NCBI RefSeq assembly: GCF_029439465.1 | Contig: NZ_JAROAV010000057.1 | Span: forward strand, 40,301 to 104,300 | DNA: 64,000 nt | Source of the DNA: Luteipulveratus flavus | GTDB lineage: Bacteria > Actinomycetota > Actinomycetes > Actinomycetales > Dermatophilaceae | Direction of reading: 5' to 3' | Part shown: positions 9,660 to 18,861 of the stretch, piece after piece | How the letters are laid out: each line of letters starts with the position of its first letter | How positions within the stretch are numbered: position 1 is the first letter of the stretch | Notes under the pieces: generated by a model | Databases searched by the model: none | What the model saw: the letters and a program-made list of their open reading frames with translations, nothing else | Told to the model about the DNA's origin: nothing | Translations under genes and position numbers: made by a program

Positions 9660-10889
9660 TCAGAGGACCTCGAGGTGTGGAAGGGCGACCACCAGCCGGC
9701 CGCCCCAGTCACGTACGTACGACAGCTGCGCCGAGATCTCCTCGCGGAGGTTCCACGGCATGATCAGGACGTAGTCAGGGCGCGCCGCGTCGAGCGCCTC
9801 GACCGGGTGGACCGGGATGTGCGTGCCCGGCAGGAACCGCCCGTGCTTGTACGGGTTGCGGTCGACCGCGAAGCGCAGCAGGTCGGCGCGGATGCCGCAG
9901 TGGTTGAGCAGGGTGTTGCCCTTGCCGGGGGCGCCGTACGCCACCACGGACTTCCCCTCGCGAGCGGCGCCGATCAGGAACTCCATGACGTCGTTGCGGA
10001 CGGTCGCGACCTGGGCCGCGAAGCCGGCGTGCCCGTCCAGGCTGTGGAGCCCGGCCCGCTCCTCGGCCGCCAGCACCCTGGCGACCGCGGCGGTCGGCTC
10101 CGGAGCGCCCTCGGTCGGTGCGGACCACGTCCGCAGCGAGCCCCCGTGCGAGGCCAGCTCCTCGACGTCCACGACCGTCAGGCCCGCCCTGGCCAGGACG
10201 CGTTGGGTGGTGAGCAGCGACAGGTAGGAGAAGTGCTCGTGGTAGATCGTGTCGTACTCGTTGCCCTCGATCAGGCGCTGCAGGTGCGGGATCTCGATGC
10301 TGACCCGGCCGTCGTCGGCGACCAGCGCGCGCAACCCCTGGGCGAAGTCGACGATGTCCGGGACGTGCGCGAAGACGTTGTTGGCCACCACCAGGTCGGC
10401 CGGGCCATGGGTCGCCGCGACCTTCGCGCCGGTCTCCGCGCCGAGGAACAGCACCTCCGTCGGCACGCCCTTCTCGCGTGCGGCCTCGGCGACGTTGGCG
10501 GCGGGCTCGATGCCGAGGCAGCGCATGCCCCGCGCGACGACGTGCTGCAGGAGGTAGCCGTCGTTGCTCGCGACCTCCACCACGAAGGCGTCCTCGTCCA
10601 GCCCGAGCCGCTCGACGGCGGTGTCGACGAAGCGCTTCGCGTGTGCGACCCAGGAGTCGCTGTAGGAGGAGAAGTAGGCGTAGTCGGAGAAGATCTCCTC
10701 GCCCGAGAGGTACGCCGGCAGCTGCACCAGCAGGCAATCACCGCAGATCCGCACGTGCAACGGGTAGAAGGTCTCACCCTGGTCGAGCTCGTCGGCGGTC
10801 AGGAAGCTCTCGCACGGCGGCGACATGCCGAGGTCGACGAACGTGTGCGTCAGCTCTGCGCCGCAGAGCCGGCACGTGGGGGCGCTCAC
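9660..10889 (-). CDS. Sugar C-methyltransferase (TylCIII/EryBIII-like)
   Basis: 409 aa, the full family length. Zinc ligands CxxC at 6-9 and 49-52; SAM motif [12 protein letters not shown] near 103-114 with GIEPAANVA after it; NNVFAHVPD near 170-178; and the catalytic stretch YHEHFSYLS at 216-224. The C-terminal Rossmann half has [13 protein letters not shown]. The family transfers a methyl group from SAM to a ring carbon of a nucleotide-linked keto-sugar. All expected catalytic residues appear present, unlike the degenerate paralogue at 3563-5956. Its GTG overlaps the SDR stop (GTGA); 32 bp separate it from the cytidylyltransferase. Confidence 0.88.
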   Translation of the reverse strand: MSAPTCRLCGAELTHTFVDLGMSPPCESFLTADELDQGETFYPLHVRICGDCLLVQLPAYLSGEEIFSDYAYFSSYSDSWVAHAKRFVDTAVERLGLDEDAFVVEVASNDGYLLQHVVARGMRCLGIEPAANVAEAAREKGVPTEVLFLGAETGAKVAATHGPADLVVANNVFAHVPDIVDFAQGLRALVADDGRVSIEIPHLQRLIEGNEYDTIYHEHFSYLSLLTTQRVLARAGLTVVDVEELASHGGSLRTWSAPTEGAPEPTAAVARVLAAEERAGLHSLDGHAGFAAQVATVRNDVMEFLIGAAREGKSVVAYGAPGKGNTLLNHCGIRADLLRFAVDRNPYKHGRFLPGTHIPVHPVEALDAARPDYVLIMPWNLREEISAQLSYVRDWGGRLVVALPHLEVL

Positions 10890-11923
10890 GACGCGACCTC
10901 GGACGTCCGCAGTCGCAGGTCGTCGTCCAGGCGGCCGGCGGCCATGAGTGCCTGGACCCGCTGCAGCCGGACGTACCGCTCACCCTCGAAATCCGTTGGG
11001 GTCAGACCGATCTCGCGCATGTCGTCGGCGAGCTCGACGATCCCTTGCGGGACCGTCCACTGCGGCCGGAAGGCGGGCAGCCGGTCGTAGATCTTCGCGA
11101 AGCTCACCTGGTAGTCGCGGGTGTCCGGGCCGGCCCCCTCGGCGAACGTGACCGGGCAGCCGGTGTACGCGGCGACCTGCTCGGCGATCGTGCGGATCTG
11201 CACGACGTCCTCGTCCCGGCCGACGTTGAACGCCTCGTCGTGCACGGCCTCGCGCGGCGCCTCCATGGCGGCGAGGAACGCCGCGGAGATGTCGGCCGCG
11301 TGGACCAGCGGACGCCACGGGCTGCCGTCGGACTGCAGCCTCACCTCGCCTCGGGTCAGCGCGGTGCCGGTCAGGTTGTTGACCACGATGTCCGCGCGCA
11401 GCCGCGGCGAGCTGCCGTACGCGGTGGCGTTGCGCAGGTAGGTCGGGCTGAAGTCGTCGCTCGCGAGCGCCGAGAGCCCCTCCTCCGCCATCACCTTGCT
11501 CTCGCCGTACGGCGTCACCGGATTGAACGCCGACGTCTCGTCGACCGGTGCGTCACCCGCCGCGCCGTAGAGCGAGCACGAGGAGGAGAACAGGAAGCGC
11601 GGGACCCCTGCGGCCTTCGCCGCCCGGGCCATCGCGACCGCCCCCTCGGCGTTGACCGAGTAGGTGGCCTGCGGGTTCAGATGACCGATCGGGTCGTTCG
11701 AGATCGCCGCGAGGTGCACGACGGCGTCGAACCCCTCCAGGTCCTCCGGCCGCGCGTCACGGACGTCACCGTGGCGCTGCTCGTACCCGCTGACCTGCGG
11801 ACCGAAGTCGCACCCGGCGTACCAGTCGGTGTCGAGGCCCACAACCTCGTGCCCCGCGGCCAGGAACTGCGGCACCAGAACGGCGCCGATGTACCCACGA
11901 TCACCCGTGACCAGAACTCTCAT
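10886..11923 (-). CDS. NAD-dependent sugar epimerase/dehydratase (extended SDR)
   Basis: 345 aa. The N-terminal dinucleotide loop is TGDRGYIG, and the catalytic Ser/Tyr/Lys set lies in FSSSCSLYG and TPYGESK. This is a nucleotide-sugar epimerase, dehydratase or reductase acting on an NDP-sugar. It is the first gene of the 11923-to-6842 operon, and its partners (C-methyltransferase, cytidylyltransferase) suggest a CDP-linked substrate. The exact reaction cannot be read from the sequence. Confidence 0.85.
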   Translation of the reverse strand: MRVLVTGDRGYIGAVLVPQFLAAGHEVVGLDTDWYAGCDFGPQVSGYEQRHGDVRDARPEDLEGFDAVVHLAAISNDPIGHLNPQATYSVNAEGAVAMARAAKAAGVPRFLFSSSCSLYGAAGDAPVDETSAFNPVTPYGESKVMAEEGLSALASDDFSPTYLRNATAYGSSPRLRADIVVNNLTGTALTRGEVRLQSDGSPWRPLVHAADISAAFLAAMEAPREAVHDEAFNVGRDEDVVQIRTIAEQVAAYTGCPVTFAEGAGPDTRDYQVSFAKIYDRLPAFRPQWTVPQGIVELADDMREIGLTPTDFEGERYVRLQRVQALMAAGRLDDDLRLRTSEVAS

Positions 11924-12042
11924 GATCCCCCCAAGGTCGCCATCAACAATCTAGCCACAAACGGGTGTATGGTGCGCCCGCTTGTAGGAAAATCGGGTGA
12001 GGGGCAGTCCGGTACAGGCAGCGCGGCGGAGGGGGATCCGGC
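11924..12042. promoter_or_regulatory. Divergent promoter region of the two sugar operons
   Basis: 119 bp between the divergent SDR and RmlC-like genes. A rightward -10 candidate TATGGT lies at 11968-11973, and a leftward one TAGATT occupies 11953-11948. A GGAGG box sits before the ATG at 12043, and a G-run before the ATG at 11923. The base composition falls locally, as expected for a promoter. No operator was recognised. Confidence 0.4.
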
Positions 12043-12603
12043 ATGCAGGTGACGCACACGTCGATCGGGGGCGTCCTGCTGCTCACGCCGACGCCGCACC
12101 GTGACGAGCGTGGCTTCTTCAGCCGCACGTTCGACGCGGCGATCGCTCGCGAGGCCGGCATCGACCCCGACGCGTTCTGCCAGGACAGCCTCTCCCGCTC
12201 CCGCAAGGGTGTCGTCCGGGCGCTGCACCTGCGCGGGGGCGCCGGTGAGGCCAAGCTGGTCCGCTGCTCCTCCGGCGCGATCTTCGACGTCGCGGTCGAC
12301 CTGCGGCCGCAGTCGCCGACGTACGGCCGGTGGGAGTCCTTCGAGCTGGACGGCGACCACCAGCGTTCGGTCTACATCCCGGCCGGCTGCGCGCACGGCT
12401 TCCAGGCCCTGACCGAGCCGGCCGACACCTCCTACCGCATCGACCGCGAGCACGACCCGGCCGACTCGATCGCCATCGCGTACGACGACCCGTGGCTGGC
12501 CATCCCCTGGCCGCTGCCGGTCACGGTCCGGTCGCCCGCCGACGCCGCCGCTCCGACGCTGGCCGAGCTCGGCCTCCAGCCCGACCGCCGGGTCGCCCCG
12601 TGA
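12043..12603 (+). CDS. dTDP-4-dehydrorhamnose 3,5-epimerase-like protein
   Basis: 186 aa, RmlC-fold. RDERGFFSRTF, then RALHLRGG (position of the catalytic histidine), YIPAGCAHGFQAL, SYRIDREHDP (tyrosine) and AYDDPWLAIPWP (aspartate) follow the family order. RmlC enzymes epimerise C3 and/or C5 of 4-keto-6-deoxy NDP-sugars. No RmlA, RmlB or RmlD is in the window, so it may act on the product of the divergent SDR/cytidylyltransferase operon or use rhamnose genes elsewhere. Its stop overlaps the next gene's GTG. Confidence 0.82.
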   Translation: MQVTHTSIGGVLLLTPTPHRDERGFFSRTFDAAIAREAGIDPDAFCQDSLSRSRKGVVRALHLRGGAGEAKLVRCSSGAIFDVAVDLRPQSPTYGRWESFELDGDHQRSVYIPAGCAHGFQALTEPADTSYRIDREHDPADSIAIAYDDPWLAIPWPLPVTVRSPADAAAPTLAELGLQPDRRVAP

Positions 12604-13163
12604 GCGCCACCGTGCTCGTGCTCTGCACGGCCAACCGGTGCCGGTCGCCCTACGCCGCAGCCGTGCTGCAGAGGGCGCTGGACGAGCGCGGCGTGCGGGC
12701 CACCGTCCGATCGGCCGGCTTCCTGCTGTCCGGGCAGCCCGTCCCGGAGACCGGGGTCAGGACGTTGCGCCGACGCGGGTACGACCTGTCCGAGCACCTC
12801 AGCACCCGGCTGACCCCGGCCCTGCTGCAGCACAGCGACCTCGTCGTGACGATGGCCCGCTCCCACGTCCGCGAGGTCACCGCGCAGGAGCCCTCCGCCT
12901 GGCCGCGGACCTTCACGCTGACCGAGCTGGCCACCCTGGCGCCCGCCGACCGCCCGAGCGCGGAGGAGGACGTGCCGGCCTGGACGAGCCGTGTCGGCGC
13001 CGCGCGTCCGGCCGGGGCCGCGCTCGGCGACGAGGGCGACGTCCTCGATCCCATCGGTCGACGCCGCGGCGCCTGGAAGGCCATGGCCGACCAGATCGAG
13101 CACGGGGCGTCGGCCGCGGTGGACGCCCTGGCGCCGGCCCTCCGGCGGCAGGTGAGGACCTGA
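12600..13163 (+). CDS. Low-molecular-weight protein tyrosine phosphatase
   Basis: 187 aa. The P-loop is LCTANRCRS (C-x5-R-S) near residue 8, and the general-acid motif is VLDPIG. LMW-PTPs in polysaccharide loci usually dephosphorylate a bacterial tyrosine kinase/chain-length regulator. No such kinase is in this window, so the partner must lie elsewhere or be different. GTG start at 12600 overlaps the epimerase stop (GTGA). Confidence 0.85.
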   Translation: MSATVLVLCTANRCRSPYAAAVLQRALDERGVRATVRSAGFLLSGQPVPETGVRTLRRRGYDLSEHLSTRLTPALLQHSDLVVTMARSHVREVTAQEPSAWPRTFTLTELATLAPADRPSAEEDVPAWTSRVGAARPAGAALGDEGDVLDPIGRRRGAWKAMADQIEHGASAAVDALAPALRRQVRT

Positions 13164-13164
13164 C

Positions 13165-14496
13165 ATGGGCAGGCTGCAGCTGCCGCGGTGGCTCGAGGAC
13201 GTCGGCGTCTGGACCCGGCGGGCCGTGCTGACCGTCCTGGCCGTCGTGGTCGTCGCCGGGATCGGAGCCCTCTCGGTCCGTAGCCCGATGGAAGGCGCCC
13301 TGGCCGGTGCGGTGCTGCTGGCGCTGGGCTTCGCCGCGATCGACCTCGGCTACCTCGCGGTGCTGTGCCTCCCCGCCACGTTCCTCATGGCTCGTGCCGG
13401 AGGAGCGCTCAGCATCTCCGACCTCGTCCTGTTCGGCGCCTTCGTCCCCGCGGCCCTGCTCGTGGTCAGGGAGGAGGCGGGCGAGCTGCGCCCGTTGGTG
13501 TGGCTGGCCATCGTCTACCAGGCGAGCCTGGTCCCGACCCTGGCGCTCAACCCGTACAAGGCGAACGTGATCGAGTGGGTCCACGAGCTGGTTCTCGTAC
13601 TCGGCGCCCTGGTCATCGGGTGGGTCATCGGCTGGCAGGGCAGGGCGCGCCTGGCCCTGTCGCTCTACCTTGTGATGGCCGTGGCCATCGGCGTGTGCGC
13701 TTCCGTCACCGCCCTGGCGACGTTCGCCTCGAGCGGGCGGTTCGAGCCGGTGTACCTGCCCGGGCTGCACAAGAACCTCATCGGCAACGCGTTGGCGTTC
13801 GCCACCGTGCTGACGTACGCCCGTCCGGCGTGGCTGCGCTGGAATCCTCGCTGGGCGGGTGCGGCCATGGTGGTCTGCCTCAGCGGCTGCCTCGCAGCGC
13901 AGGCCAAGCAGGCTCTGGTGAGCGTGGTCGTGGGCATCCTCATCGTCAGCCTGCGCTCGCGCCGCCTGGGCCTGCGGGGCTGGTTCATGGTCGCCGCGAC
14001 CGTCCCGCTCAGCTACTTCGTGTGGCAGGTGGTGAGCGAGCAGCTGAGCTCGTCCAACAACTTCAACTCCGCCCATCAGCGGCTGACCTGGTACGACCGC
14101 TCGATCGAGATCTGGGACCAGTCGCCGCTGTTCGGCGTCGGCCTGCGGTGGTGGTACACCGCGCGCTTCCCCGACACCGGTTTCCAGCCGCCCAACGTCG
14201 AGCTGGAGATGCTGAGCAGCGCAGGCGTCCTCGGCCTCGCCGGTCTGGTCACCCTGACGATCGGCGCGATGCTGTGGCTGCGGACCCTGAGCCCCGCGTA
14301 CGGCACGATCGCCATCGCGATCATCGCGATGCGCTTCACACAAGGTCAGTTCGACCTGTTCTGGGTCGCGGGGATGTCCTCGTTCCCGTGGCTCGTCACG
14401 GGCATCGCCGTCGGAGCCCTGGCGCGCTCCCGCCATGCCGAGGAGAGCACGGCGACGGTCCCGTCGCCCGAGCCGGCGAGAGCGAGGACGGCATGA
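13165..14496 (+). CDS. O-antigen polymerase/ligase-like membrane protein
   Basis: 443 aa with roughly ten to eleven hydrophobic segments. A large loop before the last spans contains HQRLTWYDRSIEIWDQSPLF and GVGLRWW, resembling the Wzy/WaaL loop in which H-R-x5-x-W and PLFGxG recur. Such proteins polymerise or ligate lipid-linked oligosaccharides on the outer face of the membrane. It starts 1 bp after the phosphatase stop and overlaps the next glycosyltransferase by ATGA. A polymerase next to an ABC exporter is notable, since those usually mark alternative export routes. Confidence 0.78.
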   Translation: MGRLQLPRWLEDVGVWTRRAVLTVLAVVVVAGIGALSVRSPMEGALAGAVLLALGFAAIDLGYLAVLCLPATFLMARAGGALSISDLVLFGAFVPAALLVVREEAGELRPLVWLAIVYQASLVPTLALNPYKANVIEWVHELVLVLGALVIGWVIGWQGRARLALSLYLVMAVAIGVCASVTALATFASSGRFEPVYLPGLHKNLIGNALAFATVLTYARPAWLRWNPRWAGAAMVVCLSGCLAAQAKQALVSVVVGILIVSLRSRRLGLRGWFMVAATVPLSYFVWQVVSEQLSSSNNFNSAHQRLTWYDRSIEIWDQSPLFGVGLRWWYTARFPDTGFQPPNVELEMLSSAGVLGLAGLVTLTIGAMLWLRTLSPAYGTIAIAIIAMRFTQGQFDLFWVAGMSSFPWLVTGIAVGALARSRHAEESTATVPSPEPARARTA

Positions 14497-15638
14497 GAGT
14501 GGCGACGGCCGCGTACGCGTTCGACTACGCCGGTGGGATCGAGCGGGCGGCGTACGAGGTCGCGACCCGGATCGCCGCGGGCGGCACCGACATGGACCTG
14601 TACGCCCACCGCATCGACCCGCGGCCGGAGCCTCCGCTCACCTGGCACCCTGTCGCGATGCCCGTGCACGTGCCGTTCGCGACGGCCCTCCTCTTCTCAC
14701 GGCAGGCGACGCGCGCTCTGGACTACCGGGCGTACGACATCGTCCACAACCAGGGCGGCTGTGCGCTGCGGCGCCAGGACGTCATCACCGCGCACAGCTG
14801 CCACCGCGCGTGGTGGCAGCTGAAGCTGGAGAACGGTGAACGCACCCGCGCGCTGCTGAACCCGCAGCACCACGCCGTGCTACGGGTCGAGGGCGCGAAC
14901 TACCGACCCGGCGCGTACCAGCACGTGATCGCCGTGTCCCAGGGTGTCGCCCGCGAGATCGAGCACCACTACGGAGTTCCCCGCAGTGCCATCACGGTCG
15001 TTCCCAACGGCGTGGACGCCGCCCTGTTCGCCCCACCGGACCACGCGGCGCAACGCGCGCAGGAGCGGCGCCGTCACGGGTTCACCGATGACGAGGTCGT
15101 GCTGCTCTGGGTGGGCAAGGAGTTCCGCCGCAAGGGCCTCGGGCCCGTGGTCGAGGCCCTTGCCCAGCTGCCCGACCACGTCCGCCTGCTCGCGGTCGGC
15201 GGCGACCACCAGGAGCCGTTCCGAGCGCTGGCGCGGGCCAACGGCGTCGCCGACCGCGTGGTCTTCGCCGGCCACTCGTCGCACGTCCATCGCCTGTTCC
15301 AGGCCGGGGACGTGTTCGTGCTGCCCACGCTGTACGAGGCGTTCGCGCTGGTGACCCTCGAGGCCGCGGCCGCCGGGCTCCCGCTCGTCGTGACCCGCGT
15401 CAACGGCACCGAGGACTTCGTCCGCGAGGGCAGCAACGGCGCCTTCGTCGAGCGTGCGCCGGGCTCGGTCGCCGCTGCCCTCGCGCCGCTCGTCTCCGAC
15501 CGCCAGCTGCGACGACGCATGGGCGAGCAGGCACGGCGCGACGTGCAGGGGTACACCTGGGACGCCGCCGCGCGGCGCACCCAGGAGGTGTACGACGAGG
15601 TCCACGAGCGCAGATGTCGTCGCCGGAGGTCGGCATGA
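14493..15638 (+). CDS. GT4-family glycosyltransferase
   Basis: 381 aa. N-terminus MRVATAAYAFDYAGGIERAA, donor-domain start LLWVGKEFRRKGLGPVVEAL, and LPTLYEAFALVTLEAAAAGLP carrying the EX7E motif. Retaining GT-B enzyme of the group-1 type, expected to act in the cytoplasm. ATG overlaps the polymerase-like gene's stop. Donor and acceptor unknown. Confidence 0.88.
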   Translation: MRVATAAYAFDYAGGIERAAYEVATRIAAGGTDMDLYAHRIDPRPEPPLTWHPVAMPVHVPFATALLFSRQATRALDYRAYDIVHNQGGCALRRQDVITAHSCHRAWWQLKLENGERTRALLNPQHHAVLRVEGANYRPGAYQHVIAVSQGVAREIEHHYGVPRSAITVVPNGVDAALFAPPDHAAQRAQERRRHGFTDDEVVLLWVGKEFRRKGLGPVVEALAQLPDHVRLLAVGGDHQEPFRALARANGVADRVVFAGHSSHVHRLFQAGDVFVLPTLYEAFALVTLEAAAAGLPLVVTRVNGTEDFVREGSNGAFVERAPGSVAAALAPLVSDRQLRRRMGEQARRDVQGYTWDAAARRTQEVYDEVHERRCRRRRSA

Positions 15639-15715
15639 CACCCCGCAACCACCCACGCCACCCAGCAACGGCCAGCAGCCCGGACCGCCGGGACGTGCCG
15701 GACGGAGGACCACCG

Positions 15716-16987
15716 ATGAGCACCTCTCGTGCGGGCACGAGCCGTCGCGTCGGCTCGCCCCCCGAGCCGACGGCTCCGGCGACCGGAGCGCCGGCCGTGT
15801 CGGTGCGCAACCTGTCCAAGACGTACCGGATCGCTCGCGCCGGTGATCGTCCCGCGACCGCGGCGGAGGCCGTCCTGCGGCGGGCCCGGCACCCGCTGCA
15901 GCGCCAGTCGTACGACGTCATGCATGCGCTCGAGGACGTCACCTTCGACATCCCGTGGGGCTCGGCCGTCGGGATCGTCGGGCGCAACGGCGCCGGCAAG
16001 TCGACGCTGCTGAAGATCCTGACCCGCATCACGGCACCCTCGGGCGGGCGGATCGAGCTCGGCGGGCGGGTCGGCAGCCTGCTGGAGATCGGCACCGGTT
16101 TCCATCCCGAGCTGACCGGCCGCGAGAACATCTACCTGAACGGCACGCTGCTCGGGATGCGGCGCAAGGAGATCCAGCGCCGGTTCGACGAGATCGTCGA
16201 GTTCTCCGGGGTCGAGAAGTTCCTCGAGACCCAGGTCAAGCGCTACTCCTCGGGCATGTACATCCGGCTCGCCTTCGCCGTGGCCGCCCATCTCGAGACG
16301 GAGATCCTGGCCATCGACGAGGTGCTCGCCGTGGGCGACGTCGAGTTCCAGAACAAGTGCATCGCCAAGATGCGCGACGTCGCGCGTGACGGCCGCACGG
16401 TGCTGTACGTCAGCCACCAGATCCAGACGGTCAAGGCCCTGTGCTCCTCGGCGATGTACCTCGAGGCCGGTCGCCTGGTCGAGATGGGCAGCGTCGACCG
16501 GGCGATCGAGCTCTACACCTCCTCGTTCGCACAGGCCGCGCAGCAGCAGCTGGACGCCGGTCGCCGCCCGGGCACCGGCGAGCTGCGGTTCGCCTCGGCC
16601 CAGCCGAGCAAGGAGGTCTACCGCCCGGACGACGACAAGGTGATCGAGTTCGCGATCCCGGGCAGCGCGTCCTCCATCGGGCAGTACTTCGTCTCGGCTC
16701 ACGTCAACAACGAGGACGGCGTCGTGATCGCCCAGTGCGACTCCCGTCTGGTCGGGCGCTGGTTCGACCCGGGTGAGGAGGTCCGCGGCCGCCTCACGCT
16801 GCGAGCACCCTGGCTCAAACCGGGCCGCTACACCGTCGATCTGTACCTGTGCAAGACCGGCATCCTCGACGCCTGGGAGGGGTCGTGCACGTTCACCGTC
16901 CTGCCCGTGCTGCCCTACCCCGACGCGGCGAGCGCCGACGGGTCCGAGAAGGGAGTGGTCTTCGGTGACTTCGTCTACGACAGCTGA
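15716..16987 (+). CDS. Polysaccharide ABC exporter ATPase with Wzt-like C-terminus
   Basis: 423 aa. Walker A GRNGAGKST, signature YSSGM, Walker B ILAIDEVLAVGD and switch histidine VSHQ give a complete ATPase of the polysaccharide/teichoic-acid exporter class. A C-terminal domain of about 160 residues (KVIEFAIPGSA, VNNEDGVVIAQCDS, LKPGRYTVDLYL) matches the Wzt carbohydrate-binding beta-sandwich that recognises the finished chain. The start at 15716 follows GGAGG by 7 nt. An alternative ATG at 15635, overlapping the upstream stop and also preceded by GGAGG, would add 27 low-complexity residues. Partner of the permease that follows. Confidence 0.9.
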   Translation: MSTSRAGTSRRVGSPPEPTAPATGAPAVSVRNLSKTYRIARAGDRPATAAEAVLRRARHPLQRQSYDVMHALEDVTFDIPWGSAVGIVGRNGAGKSTLLKILTRITAPSGGRIELGGRVGSLLEIGTGFHPELTGRENIYLNGTLLGMRRKEIQRRFDEIVEFSGVEKFLETQVKRYSSGMYIRLAFAVAAHLETEILAIDEVLAVGDVEFQNKCIAKMRDVARDGRTVLYVSHQIQTVKALCSSAMYLEAGRLVEMGSVDRAIELYTSSFAQAAQQQLDAGRRPGTGELRFASAQPSKEVYRPDDDKVIEFAIPGSASSIGQYFVSAHVNNEDGVVIAQCDSRLVGRWFDPGEEVRGRLTLRAPWLKPGRYTVDLYLCKTGILDAWEGSCTFTVLPVLPYPDAASADGSEKGVVFGDFVYDS

Positions 16988-17807
16988 GGCCCGTCGCATC
17001 GTCATCTCTGCGCCCGGCCGGTTCCGGCTGCCGGCGCCGCGCACCCTGTGGGAGGCGCGCGAGGTGCTGTGGCGGTTCGGCCTGCGTGACATCACGCTGC
17101 GCTACCGGCAGACGTTCCTCGGCGTGATCTGGGTCGTGCTGCAACCGGCCCTGACCGCGGGCATCTTCACCCTCGTCTTCGGGAAGGTCGCGAACCTCGA
17201 CAGCGGCGGCGTCCCGTACTTCGTCTTCAGCTTCGTCGGCATGACGGCGTGGAACGTCTTCAACGGCGTCGCCACCCGGGCCGCTCCTTCGCTGGTCGCG
17301 AACTCCGCGCTGGTCTCGAAGGTGTTCTTCCCCCGCGTCCTCGTGCCGTTGTCCACCGCGTGCTCGGTCGTGGTCGACCTCGCCGTGTCGCTGGTCATGG
17401 CCGTAGGTCTCCTGTTCGCCTACGGCATCAACCCGGGCTGGGCGGTGCTGACCGCGCCGGTCTGGCTGCTCATGCTGATGCTGCTCGGGGCCGGGCTCGG
17501 CGTGGCCGCGTCGGCCCTGATGGTCCGCTACCGCGACGTCGGCTACATCCTTCCGTTCGCCTTGCAGGCGCTGCTCTACATCAGCCCGATCGCGTACGCG
17601 CTCTCGGCCGTTCCCGCGAAGTACGAGATCTTCTACCAGGTCAACCCGTTGTCGTGGCTGCTGCAGTGCGTGCGCTGGTCCTTGCTGGGCCAGCCCATGC
17701 CGCCGTGGTGGCAGATCGGCGGGTCGGTGGCCGCGTCCGTGGGCGCCTTCCTGCTCGGGGTGCTGGTGTTCGAGCAGCTCGAGCGCGAGTTCGCGGACGT
17801 GATCTGA
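16965..17807 (+). CDS. Polysaccharide ABC exporter permease (Wzm/TagG type)
   Basis: 280 aa, ABC-2 type with six hydrophobic segments and the amphipathic start RDITLRYRQTFLGVIWVVLQP typical of this family. It pairs with the ATPase just upstream to export a lipid-linked polysaccharide. The GTG start at 16965 overlaps the ATPase by 23 nt and follows a GGGAG box; the reading frame further upstream is overlap only. No other start fits a TagG-like N-terminus. Confidence 0.9.
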   Translation: MTSSTTAEARRIVISAPGRFRLPAPRTLWEAREVLWRFGLRDITLRYRQTFLGVIWVVLQPALTAGIFTLVFGKVANLDSGGVPYFVFSFVGMTAWNVFNGVATRAAPSLVANSALVSKVFFPRVLVPLSTACSVVVDLAVSLVMAVGLLFAYGINPGWAVLTAPVWLLMLMLLGAGLGVAASALMVRYRDVGYILPFALQALLYISPIAYALSAVPAKYEIFYQVNPLSWLLQCVRWSLLGQPMPPWWQIGGSVAASVGAFLLGVLVFEQLEREFADVI

Positions 17808-17808
17808 G

Positions 17809-18861
17809 ATGCCCGACCGGCACCGTCTCGTCCTGCACACACTGGCGACATCGCACCCGATGGGTCTGCAGGTGTACGACGACCAGGTCGCCGCCGGTCT
17901 CCCCGCCGAGCTCGGGGACCCCTGGGAGGTCCGTCGGCGGGTGGGCCGCACGTTGCGTTCACCGCTGGCCGGCGACGTCCGCGTCCCCGGTGCGGTGCTG
18001 AGTGGCGACCGGCCGTGGCTCCGCGCTGCCTACGGCCGGGCCACCGCGCCCCGTGCGGACCTCGTGCACCGGATGGACCTCGGCTGCCCGCCCACCGGAG
18101 GTCCCGAGGTGCTGACGCTGCACGACGTGGTCGCCTGGCGTTTCCCCGACGAGGGCATGCCACCCCGGTCGGTGCACCGCGAGGTCCGGGCGGCGGCCGC
18201 GGTCATCTGCCCGTCGCAGCACACCGCGGAGGATGTTGCGCGGCTGTTCGGCATCGAGCCCGTGGTCATCCCGAACGGCGTCGGTCAGGAGTTCTTCTCC
18301 GCGGCGCCGCTCGACCCGGACGAGCGTGCCGCTCTGGGGGTCCAGGGCCCGTTCGTGCTGCACGCGCAGGGCGCCACGCTGCGCAAGAACCTCCATGGCC
18401 TGGCGGCCGCGTGGTCGGTGGTCACGGCCAAGCGTCCGGACGTCCGCCTGGTGATGACCGGTCCACCGCACTCCCGCCGCACCGGTCTGTTCGGGGACCA
18501 GCCCTCGGTGAGGATGCTCGGCCGGGTCGAGGAGGGTCTGGTGCCGCGCCTGATGGCGTCCGCGGAGGCCGTCGTGGTGCCCTCCCTGTACGAGGGGTTC
18601 GGCTTTCCCGCCCTGGAGGCCATGGCCGCCGGCACCCCGGTCGTCGCGGCCTCTCGCAGCAGCCTTCCGGAGGTCTGTGCGGACGCCGCGGTGCTGTGCG
18701 AGCCGGACGGGCGATCGTTGGCCGAGGCACTCCTCGCGGTCCTGGACGACCGTCCCGTCGAGCTCGTCCGACGCGGCGCCCGCCGGGCCGCGGAGTACAC
18801 CTGGGCGCGCAGCGTGCGAGCACACGCCCGGCTGTACACATCGCTCGTGGGCAGCGCGTGA
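17809..18861 (+). CDS. GT4-family glycosyltransferase
   Basis: 350 aa. VLTLHDVVAWRFP, VIPNGVGQEFF, ATLRKNLHGLAAAW and SLYEGFGFPALEAMAAGTP are characteristic of group-1 glycosyltransferases of the mannosyl/rhamnosyltransferase-like branch. ATG is 1 bp after the permease stop; its own stop overlaps the next gene's GTG. It belongs to the long rightward biosynthetic operon. Confidence 0.88.
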   Translation: MPDRHRLVLHTLATSHPMGLQVYDDQVAAGLPAELGDPWEVRRRVGRTLRSPLAGDVRVPGAVLSGDRPWLRAAYGRATAPRADLVHRMDLGCPPTGGPEVLTLHDVVAWRFPDEGMPPRSVHREVRAAAAVICPSQHTAEDVARLFGIEPVVIPNGVGQEFFSAAPLDPDERAALGVQGPFVLHAQGATLRKNLHGLAAAWSVVTAKRPDVRLVMTGPPHSRRTGLFGDQPSVRMLGRVEEGLVPRLMASAEAVVVPSLYEGFGFPALEAMAAGTPVVAASRSSLPEVCADAAVLCEPDGRSLAEALLAVLDDRPVELVRRGARRAAEYTWARSVRAHARLYTSLVGSA

